DNA of 64,000 nucleotides, from the NCBI GenBank assembly GCA_038049695.1, contig CP142457.1:57036501-57100500 (forward strand). Direction: 5' to 3'. The position numbers and the translations under genes were made by a program. Numbering within the stretch: the first letter of the stretch is position 1; each line of letters begins with the position of its first letter. The notes beneath the pieces were generated by a model. That model did no database searches. It was not told the DNA's origin and saw only the letters and a program-made list of their open reading frames with translations. Origin of the DNA: Cinnamomum chago (Eukaryota; Streptophyta; Magnoliopsida; Laurales; Lauraceae). Positions 9,995 through 23,600 of the stretch are shown here, piece after piece.

Positions 9995-11433
9995 TATAGG
10001 TTTTAGCTTTGTCCATCCCAAGTTGCTAGTTGCCAATCACTTGGCCTGTTTGCTTGGGTACAAGGGTAGATCCCACATATTATGGTTTTAGGGGCAATCA
10101 CCCGTCGACATGAAAAAGGCCCAAGAATCCATGCAAAAAAGGACATGAGAATGGTGGGTTTGCACCTAAAACCCGGTTTTGTTCGCTCAAATGAAAATCT
10201 CGAGTCTACCATTGCTTGTATAGAATGCATATGAATTAAATACATAGAATTTATGTCATAAGTAGTTAAAAAAGAAGATCAAAGTAAATATACAATAATA
10301 ACTATCAAATACCTCCTTTTTGATGAAAAAGCAAAATCAATGGAAGGTGGAAAATGATTACCTGACCATCACCTTAATAATTTAAATCCTAGGAAAGTCG
10401 TTGTCTCATTGATATTGCATTCAATGCCTTATATCCTTCAATTCCAAGTCATATTATTCACACTTCACCTCTTTAATAAACCTTTGGTGGAGCTTATTTG
10501 ACCATGTTATATTTTAATGCAAACAACCAGTCTCTAACTATGAATCATATCCACATTGGGACAATGTATGTTTTAAAGAAAAAAAAAAAACTGACATTGT
10601 TAGATGGCACAAACAACATTGCCGTTATGTTCACGAAGAAAAGGAAAACCATGGGAAGCAAGTTCATGCAGGTCTTTTTTGGATCTAGTTGCACTATAGA
10701 CCCAACTTGTTCTCATTCCTTCTTGGACACGTGAGAGATCTCGCGTGATTGGTCTATAAAATATGAAGAAAAAATATGAAATAACAAAGGAACAAGAAGA
10801 GAATAATTTGTGCAGCCAAGTACAGGAGGACTATTTCAAGGATTGATTGGTCCATAGGATTGAAGCTCGGCAAATTAAACCATTAATTGTATAGACTGGG
10901 ATGAGGTTTTGCAATCTAGGTAATGACTAATGGGGCACCTGGTGAAGCTTCCAACATCTAGTGGTTGGCTAGCTACACCCGTGTCAAGACTAAAATTAAT
11001 GGTTATTGCAAGATGTAATCCATATGAGCTGACTAATCTAAAGATTTGAGGTTTAATTTGTTGATGATTTGCAGTCACAATTCAGGGGAATCTTCTGCCA
11101 TCATGGGAGGGCTCACTTAATATCGATCCAACCTCCTCACCCATGCGTGAATCCTGAGCTCAGACAAATTGGACCGCAAGTTGAATTGAGCAAAAAGGAA
11201 AATACAGAGAGAGATACTGTTAAAACTTCCAAGCCCAATTCCAACAACTCAGGTATGCGAAGGTTTCATTTAGGCTGATTTTGAATCTGGATTTACCTAT
11301 ATGTAATATTCTGAGCTGAGCTGAAGTTGGGTTGGGCCAATATTTGATACAAGCACTCTACCAAAATCTCGAAGCGTTAGTAGAGACAGCGGAAATACTT
11401 TTTAATATTTCCTTTTGGGTGGAGCCCACTCCT

Positions 11434-11466
<33 letters not shown>
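9995..11466. other. Gene-free intergenic DNA
   Basis: I see no supportable gene. The stretch ends in a TA microsatellite (about 11434-11466) that forms the left flank of the large inverted-repeat element. Confidence 0.5.
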
Positions 11467-11469
<3 letters not shown>

Positions 11470-12009
11470 AGGGGATCACACAGGCTGCAGCCTGTGTTAT
11501 CCCAAGCTGCACGCGTGCGACGGCCCAATGCACTAGCCCAACAACGCTGATGCATTTTTTCTGTTTCCCGCTCTCACGAAACAGTATTCCCCCAACTCAT
11601 TTCAAAATCGCCTATCCTCTGTTTTGCAAAACTCCTCTCCTCCGTCTCTCGTCTCCGTCTCTCGTCTCTCCTCTGAAACTCCTCTCCCTCTCGGACGACG
11701 ATCGCTGCCTCTCGGACGACGACGGCCAGTCGACTCTCTTCTCTCGTCTCTCATCTCTGTCTCTCTGTCTCTCGACGACGACCAGTCGAGGATCTCTGCC
11801 TCGTCTCTCGTCTCTGTCTCTCGACGACGGCCAGTCGAGGATCGCTGCCTCTCTGAAACTGCTCTGCCTCTGTCTGTCGTCTCTCTCTGCTGGGGTGTGC
11901 GACATGAGTTTCTCTCAAGTGAATGAATGACTGGATTTCGAAGGGTGCTCTTTTTTGGATTTCGAAGGGTGCTCTTTTTTGGATTTTCCCCTTCTGCGAA
12001 CTAAATGGA

Positions 12010-12088
<79 letters not shown>

Positions 12089-12279
12089 CGAACGAACGTC
12101 TCTTCCTCCTCGTCTCTCTCTCTCTCCTTTGAATCAACGACAAAAGCTCTCTCTCGGACGTCCCTCCCTCTCTCCAATGTGCTCTCCCGCTCTCGTCTCT
12201 CAACTTAGGGCTCGTCTCTTTGCTGGATGGAAATTTCAGGCTTCAATCCCCTGAGATTCTCCCTCTTGGCTCTCTCTCC
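11467..12279 (+). repeat. Left terminal inverted repeat of the Pack-MULE
   Basis: This is the arm matched by 15984-16756 in reverse complement. It holds several 'cgacgacggccagtcgag' units, a direct repeat of 'ggatttcgaagggtgctctt' at 11934 and 11959, and a CT microsatellite at about 12014-12077. The protein-like Ser/Leu frames here are read from CT repeats. Confidence 0.8.
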
Positions 12280-15200
12280 TGGGCATCGCTGCACTCTCTG
12301 CCGACGACTCTCCCTCCCCCGTCTCTCCGCTACCTGCAATCAAAGAAAATGAGCGATTTCTTAAAAAAACAAAAAATCAAAAAAGGTAAGAAAATCATCC
12401 CAATCATGTCGATTTCTCTCTCATTTCGGTACTAGGGTTCGTGTCCTTTTTTAACCCTTCCATGTTTGTTGCATTTTATGTTCTAATTCATCTTCTTCTT
12501 TAGGTTACTGTTTGGTTGTCCCTAAAATCGCTATCGGTTAATGGGACCCACCATATATTCTCATCCCATCTTTTGGTTTCGATTTCATTCATTCATGGTT
12601 TGATTGAAGCTCATAGTTTTTGGTCATCCAGACCGTTGATCCGGCTGGGCTTCATGGAGGTTGGCCAAAGTTTCATTCTTTTCTGGAAGATCCCAACTAT
12701 CCAATACTTGGTACTTTTGCCTGATGACCTGCTGGGATTTTTTTTTTTTTTTGGGCCCTTTCTGTTAGATTGAACCTTGAAGGGTTAAAATCATCCAGTT
12801 TCTGGGGTTTCCTTGAAACCCTCTGTCTGCAACTGTGTATGGGTTTAGATATAGTTGTGGTAAAAGGGCAACGTAAGATTAGAAAGACCATATGAAATTT
12901 AGATATAGTTGCTTATGGGTCTGCAACTGTCTAGCTGTGAACTATTATGGATGCAAAAGAGTAACTGAAGTACTTATTCCACTTCTTCTATTGTCCAATT
13001 CAGCAAGGATAGTGAATGTTTCATCTGAAACAGGGCGGCTAAAGGTAACAAAATCATCGTTTATTTATTTAATGCAGAAATGTGGATAGTCATTCCAGGA
13101 AGCATGCTTGAATGTATAACCGAATTAAATTGTAAAGAATCTGCATCAGTGATCTGCATTGAGAGAAGGGAGGGACGATTGAGTGCTGGTGCTGCCCAAA
13201 CCTGCCCTCTTTAGTTCTCTCTTTTTGTATCTCAACTGTAGTACTTAAAGGGTAGTCATGTGCAGTCATCTGAGCTTGTGAATCAAGAGGGGTGAATTCA
13301 TTGGATATGTTATGGTAGCAGCTCTCTTGGATCTCCTTAGTGTTTTTTATTATTATTATTTAGCATTAGAGGTTTAGTGTTATACTGGAGCAACTGTCTC
13401 GATGTTTGCATAATCTTTTACAAGCATCTATGATTTTGCTATTTTGAATTTCCTAAGATACCCACATTAGAAAGCAAATGTTCACTTAGTGTTGGACACG
13501 TCATCTATTTTTATAACATCTGGTTATCATGGCCTAGTAGCAATGAGGACACATGGAATGGATGGAATGCTGTGCTTCAATTTCCCATTAAGATTCAATT
13601 ACTGCAATATGAAAAACACTGCAATACTTCAATTTCTGATTCGGTTATTGAATTTCTGCAGAGAAGGTTCCATCAAGACGGTGTATCTAGAGAAGGTGCC
13701 ATCAAGACTCAATGCTTCAATTTCTACTTCAGTTGCTGAAATGAGATGTTCGTTGCATTTGCAAGAATATGAATATGGCTACTTTCGTCTATCGTGTGAC
13801 ATATTATTTGTGGAACGTATAAAACTCTGAGTTTTTGTTCTTGTAGGACTCTAATGATGACTGCAAGGAATGGTGTGTGACAGTTTATGATGCATGAACC
13901 CTTTGTCTCTAGACATTGAATGGATGGATAACCATTTTGTTATGGGGTTAGCCATTTTGAGCAGATGCAATTTGTCTAGTAATGTTTTTCTGTTGTCTTA
14001 TGAGTGTAAATTATTTCTTGAGTGTTTGCATGTGCAAATTATGGAATGGATGGAATTTGTCTAGTAAATGCAAGGGTTTGCATATGCAAATTATTTCTTG
14101 AGTGGTTTCATGGTATGAGAGATTAGGCTCTCTGTTCTGTCTCATCCAAGTGATCTTGGATTGTGTCGGTGAGAGGTGAGATTTCTCTGTTGTGGGAGTC
14201 AAGATTTGATCCCATCAACTGTAGAAACCACAAACTCCTTTGTAAGGTCTAGTGTTAGTCTCATTCCCTCCTCATCTACCCATTCTATCACTCAAACCAC
14301 CCAAAAACTGTAACAGATCAAAGAAAAAAAAAATTGAATCAGTCAACTGCTACCTGAAACAGGCGATAAATCAGTGGGGCCCACTTCACCTCTCGAAGCC
14401 CTCAACTTACTATAGACTTTGAATGGATGGATAACCATTTTGTTATTAGGCCATCCATTGCATGCACAGAGAGACTATACAATTGACATACACCCAATTC
14501 GAAAAAACCAAAAAACCCAATTTGAGGACCAAACAAAACCAATATGAATACCCCTGTTTAAGGCACTGGTTAACCAACTTCCAAGGGATTTTTTGGATGA
14601 AATTTGCTGAACATTTAAGCTGTAAGAGCTCACTTTTAGCCCGCTGGAGGGTTAGTATTATGATATGTTTTTAATATGTAAGAACCTACTGTATATTCAA
14701 AATGTAAGAGCCACTATAATGCATAGTGTGTAAGAATCAAGTAGAAGTGGAGTTCGTCTCTGATAGCCTGAACTACTCATATGGCAGAATCTTCACTCAA
14801 CATCTACTCAAATTCAAATTAAGGACTGATATGAAATTCAACATTCAACACCTCCATAATAGAAAATAGATTAAAATCCAAAAAAAAAAAAAAAGAGAGA
14901 ACAATCCACAACAAAGAAATAGGACATCCCATAACGACAAACTTGAAACTGTTACATTTCATTGGATTCACTTTGCAATCTACAAACTCAATCCCATCAC
15001 AACACATTCCATTGAAACAGATTTAATCCGTTTTCCACACAGCCACATTCATAATCTATTTTACACAATCTCATTAGAAAAAATCTCACACATCCACCAA
15101 GCAGTTTGAATCATCAGAAAAAAAAAAAACCTTAAAATCTCTCTCTTAAGTCATGATACCCTCTCCCATTAATAACCATCTCATCTCCATGAAGATGGCA

Positions 15201-15983
15201 AGAAATTCCATCCTGCGAGTTAAGAAAGCAAAAATAGATGCCAAAAGTCAGTCAAAAAGATAAAATAATATAATGTACAAAGGAAATTGAGCAAAAACCA
15301 TTTTCTTCTCAGAAAAAAGGGATAAACACAAAAAAAAAGAGCTATGATAGAAGAAAAGACGGTTATTTTTTGTCAATTGTGAAAGTACTAATTTCAGTGT
15401 TGTTAAAAAATTTAGGATGGGAGAAGGGGTGAGATTAACATTCAGAAAAAGTGAGTATTTGTTGCCTTTGTCTGACTGATAAAGGGATCTTTGCTTTCCT
15501 GCCAATCTAAGTATATCTATTCAGTTTTCAATTTTCTGTAGGAAATAAAGCATTAATAAGAAGTATTGAAATATAGTAATTCAGCCCTTCAACCCAATTG
15601 CATAAACATTTTTACAAAGAAAAAAAATCCTAATCCCTTCATCAAATATATACCCATCAACTGATAAAAAAATTCTGAATCTGTGAGAAAGGGACATAGC
15701 AATCACATCAAATCCATAATCCTAAAACCCCGTTTATGGTTTTTTTTTTCTTTTCCCTCCAAAGGGCGACTCAGACCATGTCGATCAAGAGGGGCAAACT
15801 CAGAGAGAGATATGGTGTTGGGAGGAGAGGGACGAGATCGAGAACGAGAGAGGTGAGGAAGAGATGATGTCTCTGTATCCAGCTCCGTCTTCTGATTTGG
15901 GCGAATTTTTTTGCCCCTTTCGTTTCCCTCCGTTTGTTATATACTGGCGCTGAGAGCCGTTGGATGAATCTTTCAAACGAGCG
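12280..15983. other. Interior of the Pack-MULE apart from the captured exon
   Basis: Apart from the short-chain dehydrogenase fragment I recognise no coding sequence in this 3.7 kb. A run of 'tgcttcaatttc'-type phrases recurs around 13570-13740. No transposase motif is seen, so the element would need a helper to move. Confidence 0.5.
12935..13044 (+). pseudogene. Captured exon of a short-chain dehydrogenase/reductase
   Basis: The exon-sized stretch (110 bp) is preceded by AG and followed by GT. In frame it gives AVNYYGCKRVTEVLIPLL and then SNSARIVNVSSETGRLK. This matches the conserved TNYYG-KRVTEALIPLL ... PRIVNVSS-GRLK core of the plant NADPH-dependent SDRs related to salutaridine reductase and menthol dehydrogenase, including the substrate-pocket Ser region. 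The family often has an exon border after the GxLK. Neither the Rossmann glycine motif upstream nor the YxxxK motif downstream is present, so it cannot encode an enzyme. It is host-derived cargo of the surrounding element. Confidence 0.75.
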
Positions 15984-16200
15984 GGGAGAGAGAGACAAGA
16001 GAGGGAGAATCTCAGGGGAAGCCTGGAATTTCCGTCCAGCTGAAAGACGAGCCCTAAGTCGAGAGACGAGAGCGGGAGAGCACGTTGGAGAGAGAGACGA
16101 GAAAGGGAAAGACGTCCGAGAGAGAGCTTCCGTCGTTGATTTAGAGGAGAGAGAGAGACGAGGAGGGAGAGATGTCCGTTCACAGGGTGAGTTTCGCTCT

Positions 16201-16247
<47 letters not shown>

Positions 16248-16754
16248 GCTCCATTTAGTTCGCAGAAGGGGAAAATCCAAAAAAAAGCACCCTTCGAAAT
16301 CCAAAAAAGAGCACCCTTCGAAATCCAGTCATTCATTCACTTGAGAGAAACTCATGTCGCACACCCCAGCAGAGAGAGACGACAGACAGAGGCAGAGCAG
16401 TTTCAGAGAGGCAGCGATCCTCGACTGGCCGTCGTCGAGAGACAGAGAGACAGAGCCGAGAGACAGAGATGAGAGACGAGAGAAGAGAGTCGACTGGCCG
16501 TCATCGTCCGAGAGGCAGCGATCGTCGTCCGAGAGGGAGAGGAGTTTCAGAGGAGAGACGAGAGACGGAGACGAGAGACGGAGGAGAGGAGTTTTGCAAA
16601 ACAGAGGATAGGCGATTTTGAAATGAGTTGGGGGAATACTGTTTCGTGAGAGCGGGAAACGGAAAAAATGCATCAGCGTTGTTCGGCCAGTGCGTTGGGC
16701 CGTCGCACGCGTGCAGCTTGGGATAACACAGGCTGCAGCCTGTGTGATCCCCTC

Positions 16755-16756
<2 letters not shown>
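15984..16756 (-). repeat. Right terminal inverted repeat of the Pack-MULE
   Basis: Reverse complement of the left arm, with the same direct repeat of the 'ggatttcgaagggtgctctt' type and a GA run at about 16206-16243 where the left arm has a longer CT run. It ends at 16756 against a TA microsatellite (about 16757-16805). Confidence 0.8.
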
Positions 16757-16806
<50 letters not shown>

Positions 16807-17611
16807 GTCCTAGTGCTCCAGGACATTATTTTATATCCTTGGATTGGAATGTATGTAATATAAAGATTTCATTGCCACACAGAAACTTTTGTTTGTGGAA
16901 TTTGGTTGATTAAAATAAGAATCTAGTCTTAATCACCCACGTAAGAGACAGCCATAGTGCTAGGGAACATGTTCACTCGCAATTTCGCATGACCTGATTA
17001 GCCATTGGATTGACTGAGACAAGTCCAATGAGGATCACAGAGTCCAAACATGAAATGAAATAAAAATGGTTGTCCCCTTGCCCCACGCAATGAACGGCAG
17101 TGAAAAATCCCAACACTCTTTTGCACCTGCCGATTAAGACCAAGGCTCTCAGACTCAACTGGATTGAACTCAAACGTGACTCGTTAGGCATGATTTCCAC
17201 TGTAGCCAAGCTCAGGCTAGGCACTGGTTCAGCCAGGCTTGGGATTTGGCTTAACAATGAGCTCAAATCTTATGAAGTTACAGCAGCTTTGTTGTTGTAT
17301 TTGATCATCAAGAGAGAGAGAGAGAGGAATTTGTAAACCTGCCCACCGTTTTACAGAAAGCCCTTTCTGGCAGGGTTGAAACGTGTAAAATGACCAATTC
17401 TGTATAAAGTGAACTACAATATGTGAATTACACAGTTTTACGTACAAAATATCCCAGCCAATGCACTAACATATTCTTCACAAGCAATAGGCCAATCGAC
17501 ACAGAATGTTGTACTGCATATAAAAGTAGGTGAGGTGCATACATTATTACAGACAAATCAGTGCATCTTAACAAGTGCAATATACAAGTTGAGAATAAAG
17601 AGGAATACTAT
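16757..17611. other. TA microsatellite and 3' flank of the F-box/kelch gene
   Basis: A TA run fills about 16757-16805. The rest shows no gene; the last few hundred bases before 17612 are the expected 3' UTR and terminator region of the minus-strand gene. Confidence 0.45.
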
Positions 17612-20600
17612 TTACAACCGAATCGTGCACATGACAGCAGTCTTAAAATCGAGTGGGAACTGGGATGGTGGTTTTGTCATTTGATGTCTCCATGCTCTAG
17701 TTTTGGGGTTGTATGCTTGAATGAACAGGGCTGTTCTCTTTAGTCGCGGCCTCCTGATCTCTTTAAAGTCGAAGAAAGGTGAAGCAAACATCACATACAG
17801 CTCTCCACCCAAGGCAACAAAACCACAAGAGGAGTCTGGAGGGGTTTTCTTTGGCAAGCTTGACTCCTTCTGCCAACGGTTCAACGCAGCATCGTATCTG
17901 CAACAGATATTCTCTTTTTAGGAATACAAGAGATTGAAATAATAATAATAATATAAGTCGTGGAGGCAAAACGTTAATGCAAAATCAGCTGCTTAAGGCT
18001 TAAGGCCCATGTGTACAAACATAAATGTAACATAAGGTGACTTTGCAATCTTGCCCATCCACGCTTTCTCACACAAATGAACTTGCTTGAGAACCTGTGG
18101 GATATGTCAGGTGGAATAGAATTTGGAAAAGAATTTCGGGAAAACAAAAGTACTAAATAATTTGGACTGAACTTTTGAAAACCAAACCAAACCAAGCCTT
18201 TTCCCACTTGGTGGGGTCGGCTATATGGATTTGACGACGCCAATCAAATCTGTTTAGGGTCATGCCCTCCGTTAGACCCATGTAGGCAAGATCATGTTTA
18301 ATAGTTTCTTTCCAACTTCTCTTTGGTCTCCTTCTCCCTCTCCTACTCCGGGCAATCTCCATGCTTTCACACATTTTAACAGGTGCCTCCGATGGGCGCC
18401 TTCTAACATGGTCAAACCATCTCAGTCAATTTTCTCTCATTTTATCTTTAATTGGTGCTATTCCTACTTTACCCATAATCTCCTCATTCCTAATCTTATC
18501 TCTCCTTGTGATCCCGCACATCCATCTTAGCATTCTCATCTCCGCAACTTCCATCTTCTTAACATGATTATGCTTTACTGCCCAACACTCTAATCCATAT
18601 AATAACGCTGGACGTACCGCCACCTTATAATACTTTTCTTTAGCCTTGAGGGGGACTTTCTGATCACACAAGACCATCGAAGCACTCCTCCATTTGGTCC
18701 ACCCGACCTAAATCTTGTGACTTACATCAGTATCAATCTCTTCATCTTGTTGCACCATAGATCCAAGGCACCTAAAGTTTTCTTTCTCTATAATCTTTTG
18801 TGAGCCCAAACTTACTTCTAAGTTACCAGGTGTCCTATTTTGACTAAACTTGCATTCCATATATTCCGTTTTGCATCGACTTAGCCTAAACCCTTTTGTC
18901 TCTAACGTTTTCCGTCACAATTCTAGCTTAGCATTCACTCCTTCTTTCGTCTCATCCACTAAAATAATGTCATCTGCAAATAGCATACACCACTGCACCT
19001 CATCCTGAATATGTCTTGTAATCTCATCCATAACTAGGGCAAATAAGTACGGGCTTAACGCTGAGCCTTGGTGTAAACCAATCGTAATAGGAAACTCTTT
19101 AGTCTCTCCGTCAGTCTTTCTTAGAGATGTCACAGCTCTATTATACATATCCTTTATCGCCTCAATATATACAACACACACTCTTTTCTTTTCCAGTACT
19201 CTCTATAGAATCTCCCTAGGAACTCGATCATATGCCTTCTCCAAGTCAATGAACACCATATGTAAATCTCTCTGACATTCTCTATACTGTTCCATTAACC
19301 TTCTCAGGAGAAAGATAACTAACCTCTATGGTTGATCTCCCAGGCATGAAACCAAATGATTCTCTGAAATGTTTGTTGTTTTTCTTAGTCTTCTCTCAAT
19401 AACTCTCTCCCATAATTTCATTGTATGGCTCATCAATTTAATCCCGTTGTAGTTCGCACAGTTCTGAATATCTCCTTTGTTCATGTATATGGGTATAAGA
19501 ATACTTTTCCTCCATGCACCAAGCATCTTCTTGCTCTTTAGCACTACATTAAAAAGCTTTGTCAACCAACTTATGCCATCCTCCCCCAAGCACCTCTAAA
19601 CCTCAATAGGGCAACCATCTGGCCCAACCGCTTTCTCATTCTTCATCCTTTTCAATACTTCTTTAACTTCTTCCCTACTGATTCTCCTATAGAACATATG
19701 ATTCGATTCTTCCCTAGAAATGGTAAGTTGCCCCAATTGTATGTCACTACTACTGCTATCGTTAAATAACTTGTAGAAGTAGCTCTTCCAACGCTCATTT
19801 ATCTCCTCATCATTTACTAATACCTTTTCATCCTCATCCTTAATGCATTTAACTTGGTTTAAGTCCTTGGTCCGCCTATCTCTGGCTTTGGCAAGCTTGA
19901 ATATCTCTCTTTCGCCTTCCTTAGTGTCGAGTCGCCTATATAGCTCCTCAAAAGCCTTTGCTTTTGCTTCACTAACTGCCTTTTTTGTTTCTTTATACCT
20001 CTCCAAGTTTGCTTCATGTCAATCCTTTTGTCAAGTTTTAAAGCACTCTCTTTTAACTCTTATCTTGTCTTGGACGGCCTCGCTCCACCACCATGCCTCT
20101 TTTTGTGCCGGAGCACCCCCTTTGGATTCTCCTAAGACTTCTTTCCCTACCCTCCTAATACACTCTGCTACCTTATCCCACATTATTTGCACTCTCATTT
20201 ACCGCCCAAACGTCTTCCTCTAGTACTTTTTCCCTTAATGCTAGTTGCTTATCACCTTTCAAGTTCCACCATTTAGTCCTTGAGCATCTATACAACTTCT
20301 TTTTTCTAGTCCACATTTGTAGCTACACATCTATGATCAACAACCTATGTTGGGAAGTCAAGCTCTCCCCCGGTATAACCTTGCAATCTTTACAAGCTAA
20401 GTGGTCTCTTTTCCTAATTAAGAAGAAGTCAATCTGTGTCCTTGAGGAGCCACTCTTATAAGTCACCAAATGTTCATCTCTCTTCCTAAAAAAAGGTGTT
20501 AGTTACCATGAGATCATAAGCCACTGAAAACTCCAAAATATCATTCCCTTCTTCATTTCTATTACCGTATCCATGTCCCCCGTGTACTCCTACATGACCG

Positions 20601-23600
20601 TTCAAATCTCCTCCTATGAAGACCATCTCGCCTTGGGGTATCTCTAGTAGCACTCCTTCCAAGTCTTCCCAAAACTTCTCCTTATGTCCATCTCCTAAGC
20701 CCACCTGGGGGCATAAGCACTAATTACGTTCACTATCTCTTCTCCTAACACTAACTTAATTGCAATAATCCTATCTCCACATCGCTTTACACTAACTATA
20801 TCTTCCTTTAAGTCCTTGCTTACCACTATGCCGACCCCATTCCTCAATCTATTAAGTCCCATATACCATAACTTATACCCAGTCCTCTCAATCTCTTTAG
20901 CTTTTTGTCTCACCCACCTTGTCTCTTGCAAGCAAGCAATTGCGATTCGTCTCCTTTCCATTGTATCCACTACTTCCATAAGTTTCCCAGTTATGCTCCC
21001 AATGTTCCAAGTACCTAATCTCAGCCTTCTATTTTGGACTAGCTTCCTTACCCCCCACACTCGTCTCAAGTGTGAGGACCCTTGCCTATTTAGCATTGCA
21101 CCCGGGCGCCGATGCAGCGGTCCTTGCTCACTTATCACTGTACTCGGACCATACAGCGCGTCGCTAAGTAGGGGACGCCCCCACGAAAACTTGAACTAAA
21201 CTTTTGAAAGAAAAAAAAAATAATCAAAAAGCACTGAACCGAACTTTTGAAGGAAAAAATACACCATATTCTGTTTTTTTAAGGTAACAGTAACTTGTAT
21301 TAAACACCATATTCATCAATGGACTGAACTTTTGAAGAAACAAAAAGTTCAAAAAAAAAAAAAAACACACACACTAAACATAGAGGCCCTAACCTATAAA
21401 TCAAGGGTTAAGATGATCTCATGAGTGCAAGTAACATTCCACAATGAGACCTTTCCAACTCTATTATACATAATAGGCATGCATCCAGGTGCACCCCCAC
21501 AGGGCCCCCAACTGCGGATGGAAAACATTCTAAGCACACTGCTAAAAAAATCACTACATCTTCACTACTGTAATCTTCAGGATTTTGAATCAAATAGCAA
21601 AGGAATTTGGTTCAAGTCGCACAATTCAATCATAAATCTTGAAACCGTACATTGCAAAACATATGATTTAGGCAGATTGTGACATTTAGGCAGAGTCAAC
21701 CATGCTATATTTTTCTCCACTGAAAAATATACTTCTGTTCATCAGTAAACTAATAGGTTTTCAAAGGTTTTAAATCCTTATTAAACGTTCTATAGAAAAT
21801 TGGTTTGACTAGCCTATCAACAAAACCAAGATCAAAATTGGTCAGCTAGAAGAGAAGTTCATTTGGAGCGAAATTAGTCAACTGGCCAATAAACAAAACC
21901 AAGAGCAAAAAACCATCAGAGTTCCTGTTGATGGGTTTTCTTTCAGGGTTTTTTTTTTTTTTTTTTTTTATTTCCTCACCATAAGGTCTCATGTAGATTT
22001 TTTTTAGTAGTTACATACCATTTTAAGAAAAGTTCTTTTTATAGCGGTTAAAAACCTTTTTGAGAAAAGTTTTTTTGAAAAATGGAAGTATTGTGGTTTT
22101 CTTCACCGGCAAACTTATACATACTCCCTCTCCTCAAATTTGACAATCATCTCCTAAATTGGACACTGTACCAAGGTCCCCCCACCCACTCATAATTGTC
22201 AGTGACAATATTTATGAATCGCTGCCTGACATGACTGAGGAAGCTTGAATTTTGAAGTCACATTCCCTTCATGCATCTTCCCTTAAGAACAAAGGAAAGT
22301 GTGCTCTATAGTCATTCCCTGGACCAATGTAAGCTGCTTTGCCCTCTTGGCTCATCTCCGAAGGCAGGCAAAATTCTCCACAACCTGAGCATTTTGGCTC
22401 TAAGAACCACAAATTGAGCATTTTGGTTCTAAGAACATTACACGGCACCCAGAGCCTCTTCCCTTCCCCACACTTGCTGCATACAAGTTTCCTCCATGAT
22501 CCATCCTCCCCAAACCACCACCATCATTCATTGGAAAGCCCCACCTCAATCCCTAAACCCCCTTCCTTCTCTGGCTTCACAATCTTGTTCCATTCGACCA
22601 AGTGCATATTCTTCTCGTTCGTGCCCCTTCCATAAAAATTTCATAAAGACCTCTCTCAGTCTCAGATTGAATCTTGAAAATAGAGCAGCAAAACAAAGGA
22701 TATAATAAAGTCACTTTAAGGATTATCCTACCTCCACGGGAAATACTCTCTTTCGAGTCAAGAGCTTATGCTCCCCAGATCCCAAAGTGATTCTGATCAG
22801 GGATTAGCACCTAATGCGAAGCCTGCGTAACTAAATGGGAGTAAACCAACTTTGCAGGTGGCCCTGTCAGCAAGAAGATGAACCCTTTCCATTGAAATCC
22901 TGATTCCCACCATCAAGCTTTGAACTCATTCTGTCTAAGGCAACTGAGACTGGTTTGAAACCTCTGAAGATACCTTTGATAGATTTACCCTCCATTTTTT
23001 AAAAGTAATTGAACTATGATAATATGTACTTCATAAGCATCAGCTAAACACAAGCCTGTTGTACCATCAATAAACAAAAGATGAGTTACTTGCCTGCCTT
23101 TGCCTATCACAAAGCCATTAATCACGCACATGCCTTTCACCTTCTGAAAAAGAGCACCCAGGCCTTCTACTACAGTAGGAAAATAGAAAATGAGAATTCA
23201 GGTCACTTCGTCTAAGCCCTATGGATGCCTTAAACAGACGAGTGGGAGGACTATCACCAAAACCCAAAAAAAGGAAGATGGTTAAATGCAATCCTCCATC
23301 CAACTCTCTCCATTTAGACCTAAAGAATGCAATCATCCACCCAACTCTCTCCATGTAGACCTAAAGCATGTGTACTGTACACCACCAATCCACATAATCT
23401 TAGGCCTTTCATCAATTCTAAAAAACAACCCCAAGTTTCCATCTCTTTCTGGAATTATAAGTTCATCCACCACCAACACTACATCCAATATCTAATGGTC
23501 ATCCACAAAAGCTCCTTGGTGAGCCAATGACCGAAGGCATAACCCTTTGAAGATGACTGGCTAGCTCTTTAGATAAGAGCTAGTAAATGCATCCTACCAA

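Larger units (their letters stand above)
11467..16756. mobile_element. Pack-MULE-like element with 0.8 kb terminal inverted repeats
   Basis: The 5290 bp segment has near-identical outer ends in opposite orientation: both begin gggaggggatcacacaggct when read inward. The arms run 11467-12279 and about 15984-16756. Both arms abut TA microsatellites, so a 9-11 bp target duplication made of TA units cannot be told from the microsatellite. Long inverted repeats, no transposase, and a captured host exon (12935-13044) match the definition of a Pack-MULE. Arms differ mainly by CT/GA run length and a few internal duplications, so insertion is fairly recent. A tandem copy of an arm fragment would not give outward ends with symmetric flanks. 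Confidence 0.75.

Noticed and set aside
11612-12254. Overlapping Arg/Glu-rich and Ser/Leu-rich frames in the left Pack-MULE arm
   Set aside because: They are translations of CT/GA repeats and reappear mirrored in the right arm (15771-16611), so they reflect low-complexity sequence rather than proteins.
22339-22705. 98 aa and 69 aa plus-strand frames, Pro/Ser-rich
   Set aside because: They lie antisense to the L1 relic and have no recognisable motif.
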